This document shows positions 27,781 to 36,229 of a DNA stretch of 64,000 bases, one piece after another. Made by a program: the position numbers and the translations under genes. The stretch is from Neiella litorisoli. Its GTDB lineage: Bacteria; Pseudomonadota; Gammaproteobacteria; Enterobacterales; Neiellaceae. The notes beneath the pieces are model-generated. The model was not told the origin of the DNA. It was given only the letters and a program-made list of their open reading frames with translations, and did not search any database. The stretch lies in assembly GCF_014773395.1 (NCBI RefSeq), contig NZ_JACXAF010000027.1, positions 1 through 64,000 of the forward strand. Reading direction: 5' to 3'. Numbering within the stretch: the first letter of the stretch is position 1; the number at the start of each line of letters is the position of its first letter.

Positions 27781-29028
27781 TCAGCGCAGCGGCTCACGGT
27801 CAATTTGGTTATAGCGATCAACCAGCTTAATTGCCGTTTGATATGCACCTGCGAGATCGTCGTAATTTAAATTGAGCTTTTTCGCCTCCATTCCTGAGTG
27901 GTGCCAGCTGCCTTTTTCATAGTATTTGGCGGTGTTGAGAATAATAGTTAGCGGCGAGCCTTTGGTGTCTGGTTGTTGCATCAGGATGTCTTTTAACACT
28001 GGATCCAGTGCGATTTGCTCCAGCACTTCCTCCATTGGCCGGTCCATGATGTTTTCAATAAAAGAAAACAAGCCCACCAAAAATGCTTGATCACCCAGCC
28101 CTGAACGGTGCTTTTCGGCCACCTCTTCACAAAACTTTGCTCTGAGGATTGCCATATTAATCAACTCACGAGGCTTGCTGTTGAGCTCCTCAGCAGTGAA
28201 TAGCATCAGCACAAACTTACGTGTTTCTTCGGTACCGATGTAACGCAGGGCCTGATGAACCGAGGAAATCGGCGACACAATTGGGAACAAACCGGAATTG
28301 ATAAATCGCAACAGCTTGTATGTCAGGCTGACATCGTGCTTATACAGCTCTGCGACCTTGTTGAGGTCAAATTCTTCGCGCAATACCAAGTTATAAGTGG
28401 CCAGCAGTACCGCGTGTCGAGCTTGCGCGTCGGTGCCTTCGAGCATTTCCGGTTTACAGAAAAAGTAGCCTTGAAAAAAGTCGAAGCCGAGCGCTTTGGC
28501 CTGTTCGTATTCTTCTTTGGTTTCTACTTTCTCTGCCAAAATTCGAGTTTTGGGAAATTGCTTTTTGATGTTTTCAATCAGCGGCTTGATCGAAGCGAGC
28601 GGGGTGCGCTGAATATCGAACTTGATCAGTCGCGCTAATTGCAAGAATCGATTCCACTCGGTGCGGTAGACAAAGTCGTCCAAAGCAATTTTGTAGCCTG
28701 CGCGGAACAGTTCGCGGACTTCCTGCAACACTCTATCGCTGGGCGTTACATCTTCGAGGATCTCAATCACAATCTGATCGCGGGGCAATGAATGAGGAAT
28801 TTGCGACAACAATGATGATTCGCTGAAATTCACTAATGCGGGTTTACCGCTGCAATATTGTTTAAAGCCATTATTGAAATGAGTTCTGGAAATAAGCCGG
28901 CTGGTGGCTACGTGGGGATCGACGCCAACAGGGAAGGTATTGGATTCGCTCTCGCGGTAAAACAATTCGTAAGCAACGACGTTTAACCGTCGATTAAAAA
29001 TGGCCTGGCGGGCAGCATAAAACTTCAC
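27781..29028 (-). CDS. EAL-HDOD signalling protein (YuxH/CdgJ-like)
   Basis: 415 aa. N-terminal EAL-like domain (~1-200) with degenerate signature YELFYRE in place of EALxR, but keeping VEILED, ALDDF and AEKVET. A C-terminal HDOD domain (~200-400) contains VSLTYKLLRFINSGLF and SSVHQALRYIGTEETRKFV. It lacks the full set of EAL catalytic acids, so it probably binds c-di-GMP or partners rather than hydrolysing it. The same architecture is known from Vibrio CdgJ, which influences motility. Monocistronic, convergent with the VOC gene with zero spacing. Confidence 0.9.
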   Translation of the reverse strand: MKFYAARQAIFNRRLNVVAYELFYRESESNTFPVGVDPHVATSRLISRTHFNNGFKQYCSGKPALVNFSESSLLSQIPHSLPRDQIVIEILEDVTPSDRVLQEVRELFRAGYKIALDDFVYRTEWNRFLQLARLIKFDIQRTPLASIKPLIENIKKQFPKTRILAEKVETKEEYEQAKALGFDFFQGYFFCKPEMLEGTDAQARHAVLLATYNLVLREEFDLNKVAELYKHDVSLTYKLLRFINSGLFPIVSPISSVHQALRYIGTEETRKFVLMLFTAEELNSKPRELINMAILRAKFCEEVAEKHRSGLGDQAFLVGLFSFIENIMDRPMEEVLEQIALDPVLKDILMQQPDTKGSPLTIILNTAKYYEKGSWHHSGMEAKKLNLNYDDLAGAYQTAIKLVDRYNQIDREPLR

Positions 29029-29179
29029 TAATCATGCACCTAAGTCAGTGGTAACTACAAACATCTACATACTGGCTGTCCTCAATAGAGCCTTATAAGG
29101 CAGCAATAGGTCAAGCATAAGAGTCGTTTCTGGCCAAACAGTTCTCATTTTCAGGAAAAATATATGTGGTACAGCCCGC

Positions 29180-30202
29180 CTAATCGGGCTCAAACCAATG
29201 ACGGGTGCGATTGGCAATTGCCACCAGCGACAGCATGACCGGTACTTCAACAAGAACGCCGACAACGGTGGCGAGCGCGGCTCCAGAATGGAGGCCGAAT
29301 AAGGAAATAGCCACTGCGACAGCGAGCTCGAAGAAATTGGATGTGCCGATCATACACGCTGGGGCGGCAATGTTATGGGGTAATTTCAGCCACTTCGCAG
29401 CGGCGTAGGCGATGACAAAAATGCCATAGGTTTGGATCAGTAATGGAATTGCGATCAGGCCAATGGTGTGTGGCTGCGCAATAATGGTTTCAGCTTGAAA
29501 ACCAAATAGTAAAACCACCGTGGCGAGCAAGCCGGTAATGGACCAAGGCTTAATTGCCGACAGGAAGCGCTGTAGTTGAGCGGAATCGTTGTGGCGCGCC
29601 AAGCGAGAGCGAGTGATGATACCGGCGAGCAGCGGCAGCAACACATACAACCCGACTGACAGCAATAAAGTTTGCCATGGCACCTCAATGTCCGACACGC
29701 CCAGTAGCATGGCTGCAAGCGGGGCAAAGGCAAAAATCATAATGACGTCATTCACCGACACCTGTACCAAGGTGTAGTTAGCGTCGCCTTTGGTTAGCTG
29801 GCTCCAGACAAACACCATGGCAGTACAAGGGGCCACGCCCAATAAAATCATCCCAGCAATGTACTCGTTGGCCGATTGTGGATCGACCCAATCGGCAAAC
29901 AACATTTTGAAAAACAGCCAACCCAATGCGGCCATGGTGAAGGGTTTAATTAACCAATTGACGATGAGCGTTAAGATCAGCCCTTTGGGTTTGTTACCAA
30001 TATCCTTAATCGATGAGAAATCAATTTGTACCATCATGGGGTAAATCATCACCCAAATGAACAGGGCAATGACGAGGTTAACGTGGGCCAACTCAATGGC
30101 AGCGATGGCTTCAAAGACGGTTGGCCAGACTAATCCTAACGCGACACCTGCGGCGATGCATAAAGCCACCCAAACGGATAGGTAGCGCTCAAAAATACCC
30201 AT
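29180..30202 (-). CDS. Arsenite efflux permease, ACR3 family
   Basis: 340 aa from ATG 30202 with GAGG upstream; the frame opens earlier (30292) without support. Ten hydrophobic segments of the BART superfamily. Conserved ACR3 features are MVQIDFSSI (TM2 region), [15 protein letters not shown] with the essential Cys in TM4, VSVNDVIMI, and [22 protein letters not shown] in TM9. Expels As(OH)3 using the proton gradient. No arsR, arsC or arsH is adjacent. An inverted repeat at 30272-30297 upstream may be an ArsR-type operator. Confidence 0.93.
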   Translation of the reverse strand: MGIFERYLSVWVALCIAAGVALGLVWPTVFEAIAAIELAHVNLVIALFIWVMIYPMMVQIDFSSIKDIGNKPKGLILTLIVNWLIKPFTMAALGWLFFKMLFADWVDPQSANEYIAGMILLGVAPCTAMVFVWSQLTKGDANYTLVQVSVNDVIMIFAFAPLAAMLLGVSDIEVPWQTLLLSVGLYVLLPLLAGIITRSRLARHNDSAQLQRFLSAIKPWSITGLLATVVLLFGFQAETIIAQPHTIGLIAIPLLIQTYGIFVIAYAAAKWLKLPHNIAAPACMIGTSNFFELAVAVAISLFGLHSGAALATVVGVLVEVPVMLSLVAIANRTRHWFEPD

Positions 30203-30271
30203 GATTCGAATCCTCGAACTGCACCGCCCTTGGCGGCGTGACAGACAACCACGTGACATAAAAACCAAAAC

Positions 30272-30297
30272 AACATATATGAAAAATTGCATATGTT
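30272..30297. promoter_or_regulatory. Inverted repeat before ACR3, candidate ArsR operator
   Basis: AACATAT (30272-30278) and ATATGTT (30291-30297) are perfect arms 12 bases apart, 70 bp before the permease start. ArsR/SmtB repressors bind such repeats; the repressor gene is not in the window. Confidence 0.4.
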
Positions 30298-30386
30298 CAA
30301 CGGTGGGCTGCTCGTTGCTTTGGTCGACTCACACCTGTACTGATGCATTATTCAGATAGGGTGTATGACCAGTAATAGTGATGCAG

Positions 30387-30449
30387 TTACCAATTGGTAA
30401 TCTTTATTTCTTTAATTTGATTGACAGTTGGTAGGCCAATGATTACATT
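30387..30449 (+). promoter_or_regulatory. Promoter with GntR-type operators before the Fe-ADH gene
   Basis: TTGACA (30421-30426), 17-base spacer, TACATT (30444-30449). A perfect 14-bp palindrome TTACCAATTGGTAA (30387-30400) lies just upstream, and TTGGTAGGCCAA (30428-30439) sits inside the spacer. The arrangement fits repression by the UxuR-like regulator encoded at 32018-32761. Confidence 0.6.
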
Positions 30450-30731
30450 TTGGCATTATGTTGGTTTTAACTGACCAATGTGATTCGGTGATCCACACCG
30501 CACAGATTGTCCTCCCTAAGCGGCATGTATTGAACGAGATGTCTCGGTAGGGAATGAAACCGGTCTAATTGTGGTCGGGCTGGTGTTCGATGGAGAAGGT
30601 CTGAATAAATTATTTTCGGTCAGGCCAAACGATATCGGTTATTTGTTGATAACGACCAGAGCCAGACTTCCAACGATTCTCGCTGATGTCTGATAAACAG
30701 AATAAAAAATTAGTAGTTAGAGGTACTTAGA

Positions 30732-31919
30732 ATGACTCCCTTTGAGTGGAATTTTCCAACAAAATTGACCTATGGCCCAGGGCGGCTCAGCGAAGTCGGC
30801 GAAATTGCAAAAGCTTATGGTAAGAAGGCAATGGTTGCCACATACGCCAAAGGCACACCACTAGATCCAGTGATTGACAGAGTCGAAGCATCACTCAAAG
30901 AAGCGGGTTTAGAGGTCGTTGTATTTACTGGGATTGAACCCAATCCGCGTGCTCAAACCATTGATAAAGCAATTGAAATATTCAAGGCTGAAGCGTGTGA
31001 TTTGGTCATCGCATTAGGCGGTGGCAGTGTTATTGATGGCTCCAAGTATATTTCTGCAACGGCTTACTCTGGCGGTAATGCTTGGGATTACGTAGTACTG
31101 GGTGACCGCGTGCCGCGCGAGTACACCGGTGCCTTCCCAATTATCTCCATTCCAACGATTTCAGCGGCTGGTTCAGAATGTAATGCCGGTGGTGTTATTA
31201 CCAATGCTGAAACCAATGAGAAAAGTTTCTCGCGCTCGCCTTATCGTGTTCCTAAGGTTGCCATTGTTGACCCTGAGATCCTAGCTTCTGTACCGATGCG
31301 CTTAACGCAGGACAGTTGCGTTGATATCTTCTCTCACTTGATTGAGCATTATTTGTCGAGCGATGCCGAGTCTGAATTTGCTGACCGTCAAACCGAAGGC
31401 ATGATCCTATGCTTGAAAGAGAACTTCACTAAAATCATTGAAAACCTTGACGATCTTGAAGTGCGCGGGCAATTAGCGCTGTGCTCTATCTTTGGTTGGT
31501 CTGGCATTCAGGCACTTGGCCGGATGGGCTGCATTCCAATGCACTCCATCGAAATGCCACTCAGTGGGATCTACGATTTACCGCATGGGCGAGGTATGGT
31601 TGTAGTGATCCCTGCCTATCTGGAGCACATGGCTGATGCCAAGCCGCACCGGTGGGCGAAGTTGGCGCGGCGCTGTTTTGATGTCACTGAGCAAGATGAT
31701 TTGAAAGCCGCCAAGCTGTTGTCAGTGAAAGTGACCGAGTGGCTAAAAGAAACAGGCGCTTACCTAACCCTTTCCGACGTTGGAATCCCAGATGATAAGT
31801 TCGAGCAAATGGCCGATGATGTTGTTCGTATGTTCCCTGGCCCAATTCCAAATTCGACCCCTGGTGCTCGTCCGGTAACCAAAGACGACATCATTGCAAT
31901 CTACGAGTTGTGTAAGTAA
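30732..31919 (+). CDS. Iron-containing alcohol dehydrogenase; possible DEH reductase
   Basis: 395 aa, group III Fe-dependent ADH. NAD(P)-binding GGGSVID is at 96-102. The metal ligands are Asp198 and His202 (DIFSHLIEH), His271 (MHSIEMPLSG) and His285 (YDLPHGRG). It resembles butanol/lactaldehyde dehydrogenases. It is controlled by the same palindrome as the alginate receptor, and no other gene here could reduce 4-deoxy-L-erythro-5-hexoseulose uronate (DEH) to KDG, a step the locus needs. That role is inferred; the DEH reductases I know of belong to other families. Own promoter; followed by two terminators. Confidence 0.92.
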   Translation: MTPFEWNFPTKLTYGPGRLSEVGEIAKAYGKKAMVATYAKGTPLDPVIDRVEASLKEAGLEVVVFTGIEPNPRAQTIDKAIEIFKAEACDLVIALGGGSVIDGSKYISATAYSGGNAWDYVVLGDRVPREYTGAFPIISIPTISAAGSECNAGGVITNAETNEKSFSRSPYRVPKVAIVDPEILASVPMRLTQDSCVDIFSHLIEHYLSSDAESEFADRQTEGMILCLKENFTKIIENLDDLEVRGQLALCSIFGWSGIQALGRMGCIPMHSIEMPLSGIYDLPHGRGMVVVIPAYLEHMADAKPHRWAKLARRCFDVTEQDDLKAAKLLSVKVTEWLKETGAYLTLSDVGIPDDKFEQMADDVVRMFPGPIPNSTPGARPVTKDDIIAIYELCK

Positions 31920-31929
31920 AACCGAGAAA

Positions 31930-31955
31930 CAAAGCCTCTTTCGAGAGGCTTTGTT
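31930..31955 (+). terminator. Intrinsic terminator of the Fe-ADH gene
   Basis: 10-bp stem CAAAGCCTCT / AGAGGCTTTG with a TTCG loop, 11 bases after the stop. The following bases are only modestly T-rich. Confidence 0.72.
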
Positions 31956-31972
31956 GGCTGTCGGTAGGCAAT

Positions 31973-32004
31973 AAAAAAGCACGGTAATAACCGTGCTTTT
32001 GTCG
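31973..32004. terminator. Bidirectional terminator
   Basis: Stem AAAAGCACGG / CCGTGCTTTT with loop TAATAA. A- and T-rich flanks suit both the dehydrogenase and the convergent GntR gene. Confidence 0.85.
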
Positions 32005-32017
32005 TTTTATGAACCCG

Positions 32018-32761
32018 TTATGCTGGCCGGTGCAACACACCTTCAAGCGAATAAAGGCCGCGCTTCTCGCTGGCTTTGCGGCGAACTTCTTCTAACGCCT
32101 TGGCTTCTAAGGCATCAAATAGCGAGTTAATCAGGCGATTAAAGTGCTGGTGCATAGCCGCGCGAGCAGCTGTGGCATCGCGGGCCTTCAGCGCTTTATA
32201 AATAGCAGTATGCTCGTTGAGGATTTTATTCTGGTTGCTCTTGGCACAGACTGAGCCGTAATCGGCAACGATTTGCGGATTGGATACCCGCAGACTCCAG
32301 AGGTTTTCCACGGTCCGCAGCATGGCTTTGTTGCGCGTTGCAACAGCAATGATGCGGTGGAACTCTTCATCCGCTTCTTCGGTGTAGTCACCTTTTTCCA
32401 TGGCGATCAGAGTGCCATGGAGCTTTTCTAATTCTTCATCGGTAATAGACGTTGCGGCTAATGCCGCCACTTCGCCTTCGATCAACGCCCGAGATTGAGT
32501 CAGCTCAAATGCACTGATGGCCATGTCAGCTTTTGACAGGTTGGTTTGTTCGAGGACGTATACGCCAGAGCCTGTTTTTACTTCAACTCGCTCGCGAACT
32601 TCGAGGGCGATTATCGCTTCGCGAATGGTAGGACGGCTAACATCAAAGATCTCAGCAAGTTCACGCTCTGGCGGTAAGCGGCTTCCTGCAGGGAAATCGC
32701 CGCCACTGATCATGGCTTCGATTTGATCGACGATGCGCCAAAATAAGCGCCGGTTTTTCAT
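32018..32761 (-). CDS. GntR-family regulator (FadR/UxuR-like), probable alginate repressor
   Basis: 247 aa. N-terminal winged helix with the GntR signature GSRLPPERELAEIFDVSRPTIREAIIALE (~residues 21-50), then an FCD effector domain (~85-230) with metal-ligand-type residues in EEFHRIIAVAT and HQHFNRL. Closest by eye to UxuR/ExuR, which respond to hexuronate-pathway compounds. Divergent from the TonB receptor and next to the dehydrogenase, both preceded by TTACCAATTGGTAA. KDG or DEH is the likely inducer (inference). Starts 318 bp from the receptor. Confidence 0.92.
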   Translation of the reverse strand: MKNRRLFWRIVDQIEAMISGGDFPAGSRLPPERELAEIFDVSRPTIREAIIALEVRERVEVKTGSGVYVLEQTNLSKADMAISAFELTQSRALIEGEVAALAATSITDEELEKLHGTLIAMEKGDYTEEADEEFHRIIAVATRNKAMLRTVENLWSLRVSNPQIVADYGSVCAKSNQNKILNEHTAIYKALKARDATAARAAMHQHFNRLINSLFDALEAKALEEVRRKASEKRGLYSLEGVLHRPA

Positions 32762-33079
32762 GAATGAATTCCTATCTCAAAATATTGGTTAGCCGTTGGC
32801 ATGACACATAATCACCATATGTTATAGGCAAACTCAAGGTTTGTTCAAAGTAATTGCGATCGATATCTCCATATTTGTGACCAATGAAAGTTGTTCCTAG
32901 TTAAAATTGGAATTACCAATTGGTAAAGTTGTTTTGGATCACAAATGTGTCATTGGTAATATTAAATGGTTTGCTGGTTTGTTTGAATTTGGTTAACTTT
33001 ACTGCACTTGGTAAGCACTATTTCGTTTCAAGTGCTTCATAAGAACTACAAACGTTGAATAACGTGGGGAAAACACATC
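32762..33079. promoter_or_regulatory. Alginate regulator/receptor divergent control region
   Basis: 318 bp. Perfect palindrome TTACCAATTGGTAA at 32913-32926, with a further half-site ATTGGTAATATT at 32952-32963. Sites lie about 155 bp from both start codons. Promoter elements are not clear by eye. Confidence 0.65.
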
Positions 33080-36000
33080 GTGAAACTCAACCAAATAACC
33101 AGCGCACTTGCGCAACAGAAAGCTGGTTTGCTAAGCAAGCAAACTCTGCTGACATCGGCACTCCTTGCTTTTGCTGCGCCAGCTCTGGCTGCTGAAGCTC
33201 CTGCCCAACAGGCTCCAACTGCAGAGCCAGAAGAGGCGGTCGAGCGTATTCAGGTTTCAGGCATGCGTGCCACCATGTCTCGTTCTTTGGATGAAAAGCG
33301 CACCAATGCTGCTGTGGTTGATGCCATTGCCGCGGCCGACTTTGGTGATTTACCGGGGCTGTCCATTTCAGACGTAATTGAAAACATTACATCTGTTTCT
33401 GGCCACCGTGGTAAAGGTAGCTCTTCGGAAACATCGATTCGTGGTATGGGGCCATTTCTTGGTTACTCCACTTGGAACGGCCGCACCGTAACCAGTGCCG
33501 GCTATAGCCGCGCGGTTAACTTTAAGAAGTTCCCATCGGATCTGGTCAATAAGGTGGTGGTTTATAAATCACAGCAAGCCGATTTGGTTGAAGGTGGTGT
33601 TGCCGGTACCATCGAACTGAGCTCGCTACGCCCAATTGATTATGGCAAGAAGAAGACCTCAGTCGAGGCTCAAGCGATTTATAACAGCCACACTGCACGT
33701 CTGCACGATGAAAATGGTTTTGGTAATCGAGTAACCTTTTCCACGGTTAACCAGTTTGAAACCGACACCCTAGGTGACTTTGGTTACACTTTAGGCTTCC
33801 AGCGCACCGACACATCAAACCCAGAAGAAAGCATGCTGACTTCTTCAAGCATGTACGGTTGTGGTAGCCGTATGGCTGATGGTAGCGCGGCGCCGCAAGG
33901 CAGCTATGACTGTGAAGACATGCTCGATAAAGAGGGTATCACTGACGAAAATGGTGATAACTACGGCTGGGATATCCGCGACTCTATCGATGTCTACGAT
34001 CCAGATAGCATGTTCTACACCTCGTCTTCTCACACTTACCGCACCATGGAAGAAGAAGATCTTCGTAAAGCGGTCGTTGGTACTGTCCAATGGCAGCCCA
34101 ATGACATGTGGGACATCAACGCCGATATTTCTTGGTCGAAAAACAGCTACTGGGAAGAGCGCCATGACTTTATCGTGACCTCGGCGCGACGCAACATTAA
34201 CTGGGACACCATGGTCGTTGGCCAAGACGGTACTTTGTTGTACCGCGAAGGCGAAGCGAAAATGGAAGCGCAGGGTTTGCACCGTGATGAGACCGAGCGT
34301 TACAACGGTTATGGCTTGAACATCGCCAATTACTGGAATGACGACTGGAAATTCGAGCTGGATTTGTCGTACTCACGCTCTACTCGTAGCCGAATTGACT
34401 ACAAATCTCGCATTGTTACCGGTGATTACTGGAACTACAGCCTCGACAACACCAAGCATCGTCTGACCGAACTGCGTTTCTTGGATGACAATGGTTCGGT
34501 ATTCGATCCGAATGATCCTGAATCATGGCTGGCTGAAAACAACAACGGCAAAGCGCCTGAAGGTAAATATGAGCGTTTGACCGATGACCGTTGGGACACT
34601 CACAAAGCGATTCGCTTTGATACCGATTACCTGATTGATGGCGACATCTTCTCAAGCTTGCGCGCTGGTGTGCGTTACTCCAAGCAGCACCTGACGTCTG
34701 ATTTGGATGATGATGTGGCGCTGAAAGTCCGTGGTCAGTTGCCAGAAAGCAATGCTGATCAGGTCTCTGAGTACAAAACCAAAGACGAAGCCATTACTGA
34801 CCTGCTGGTCTCTGACTGTTTCACCGACTGGAATAACGACCGTTGGATGAACAGTGAAGACGGCCAAGGCATTGAAGGTGGCCGTTGGGCAAGCTTCGAT
34901 GGTCGCTGCGGCTTTGGCGTCATGTCTGGTGTTAACGAAGATAACAGCTTCACCGACATTGGTCCTTGGGTTGACCGTCGTTCAACTGGCGATGACAACA
35001 TCCGTGAAGATGTTACCGCCGCTTATGTCATGGCGAATATCGATACCGAAATGTTTGGTTTGACCACAACCGGTAACGTCGGTGTGCGAGTGGTTAAAAC
35101 TGAGGTTGAATCACAAGGCTGGCGTCAGGATTATGAAGTTGACTTTAGCGACCCAACTGAACCGAAATTAGAAGCCAAAGTTGACGAAAATGGCGTGCCA
35201 ATTCTAGAAAAAGTAGTGTTGGAAAATGACGTTACCGAAGTACTGCCAAGCGCCAACATCACCTTCCACTTGGAAGACGACTTGCTGCTACGTACCGCGG
35301 TTTATCGTTCGCTATCTCGTCCAAACTTGCAAGACATGGGCGCCGGTCGCCAGATTCAAACCGGTAGCGGCGATGAAGAAACTGAAACCATTGCCGAGCT
35401 CATTTCTGATGTGACTGGTGATAACCCGAACCTCGAGCCAATTATGTCGTGGAACGGTGACATCTCCCTTGAGTGGTATCCATCGACCGACACGGCGATT
35501 TCGACGGCGTTCTACCTCAAGCGTTTCGAGGCGTCTTTCGAGAATACCATTCTTGAAGAGACCATCACCATTGATGGTCAGGAAGTGCCGATTGATGTGC
35601 GCGCTACGTCCAACGGCGATGACAAGAGCACCTTGTGGGGTATTGAAGTTGCTGGTCAACACCACTTTGCCGACCTACCGGGTTTGTGGAGCGGCTTGGG
35701 TATCAAAGGTTCTTATAACTACGCCGATTCAGACTTTGAAAACGAAGATGGTGCGTTCGGTAATGCCTATGATGAGAGCGGTCAGTTGACCAAAACCCGT
35801 ATCGATGGCTTCGATCCGGCCAACATCTTTGGCTTCTCTGAGCACGTATTCTCTGGTTCGGTTTACTGGGACTACGAAGACTTCTCGATTCGTGTGCTCT
35901 ATAAGTACCGCTCGAAGTACTACCAGCCAAACACCGGCTCACGTGCCAACCGTTATGTTGAACCATTCGAGTATGTCGACATGAACATGAAGTACAAGCT

Positions 36001-36142
36001 GACCGACGACACCAGCGTTTCGTTTAAAGCGCTCAACGTGTTGGACGAAGCTCAGTACATGACGCGTGGTACCAACAACTATCCAACCTTGATCTCAAGC
36101 TCAGGTCCTAAGTACTTCCTGGGTATCAAGACCAAGTTCTAA
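33080..36142 (+). CDS. TonB-dependent receptor, alginate locus
   Basis: 1020 aa; GTG start at 33080 after GTGGGGAAAA. Signal peptide ends PALAAEAP. A TonB-box-like VERIQVSG (~residues 54-61) precedes the plug (NAAVVDAIAAADFGDLPG, then ETSIRGMG). The 22-strand barrel follows and ends in KYFLGIKTKF with a terminal Phe. This long-plug type (AVVDAI..EDIG-like) is common for oligosaccharide receptors in Alteromonadales. First gene of the alginate operon, so it probably imports alginate oligomers across the outer membrane. Codon use is clean and Phe-terminated, with no sign of decay. Confidence 0.93.
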   Translation: MKLNQITSALAQQKAGLLSKQTLLTSALLAFAAPALAAEAPAQQAPTAEPEEAVERIQVSGMRATMSRSLDEKRTNAAVVDAIAAADFGDLPGLSISDVIENITSVSGHRGKGSSSETSIRGMGPFLGYSTWNGRTVTSAGYSRAVNFKKFPSDLVNKVVVYKSQQADLVEGGVAGTIELSSLRPIDYGKKKTSVEAQAIYNSHTARLHDENGFGNRVTFSTVNQFETDTLGDFGYTLGFQRTDTSNPEESMLTSSSMYGCGSRMADGSAAPQGSYDCEDMLDKEGITDENGDNYGWDIRDSIDVYDPDSMFYTSSSHTYRTMEEEDLRKAVVGTVQWQPNDMWDINADISWSKNSYWEERHDFIVTSARRNINWDTMVVGQDGTLLYREGEAKMEAQGLHRDETERYNGYGLNIANYWNDDWKFELDLSYSRSTRSRIDYKSRIVTGDYWNYSLDNTKHRLTELRFLDDNGSVFDPNDPESWLAENNNGKAPEGKYERLTDDRWDTHKAIRFDTDYLIDGDIFSSLRAGVRYSKQHLTSDLDDDVALKVRGQLPESNADQVSEYKTKDEAITDLLVSDCFTDWNNDRWMNSEDGQGIEGGRWASFDGRCGFGVMSGVNEDNSFTDIGPWVDRRSTGDDNIREDVTAAYVMANIDTEMFGLTTTGNVGVRVVKTEVESQGWRQDYEVDFSDPTEPKLEAKVDENGVPILEKVVLENDVTEVLPSANITFHLEDDLLLRTAVYRSLSRPNLQDMGAGRQIQTGSGDEETETIAELISDVTGDNPNLEPIMSWNGDISLEWYPSTDTAISTAFYLKRFEASFENTILEETITIDGQEVPIDVRATSNGDDKSTLWGIEVAGQHHFADLPGLWSGLGIKGSYNYADSDFENEDGAFGNAYDESGQLTKTRIDGFDPANIFGFSEHVFSGSVYWDYEDFSIRVLYKYRSKYYQPNTGSRANRYVEPFEYVDMNMKYKLTDDTSVSFKALNVLDEAQYMTRGTNNYPTLISSSGPKYFLGIKTKF

Positions 36143-36172
36143 GGATTAGACATCATCTTACGGGAAATGATG

Positions 36173-36200
36173 AAGCACCATGGATGGTGCTTTCTTCCCC
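36173..36200 (+). other. Intercistronic hairpin after the receptor gene
   Basis: Stem AAGCACCAT / ATGGTGCTT with a 2-base turn, then TCTTCCCCCCTTTT. It could be a weak terminator or a processing/stability hairpin that sets receptor above lyase expression. It overlaps a spurious upstream start of the PL6 frame. Confidence 0.45.
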
Positions 36201-36229
36201 CCTTTTGTCCAAAACAACAGAGTTCGGCT

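Larger units (their letters stand above)
30203..30731. other. Divergent region between ACR3 and the Fe-ADH gene
   Basis: 529 bp without a gene. It holds a candidate ArsR site (30272-30297), the TTACCAATTGGTAA palindrome (30387-30400), and a sigma70 promoter (30421-30449) pointing at the dehydrogenase. This leaves a ~275-base untranslated leader whose content was not recognised. Confidence 0.5.

Noticed and set aside
32927-32950. CRP site before the alginate receptor
   Set aside because: Only one half (ATCACA) is recognisable; the other half does not match TGTGA.
33845-34282. 145-aa minus-strand ORF within the TonB receptor gene
   Set aside because: Shadow of the barrel coding frame with no family features.
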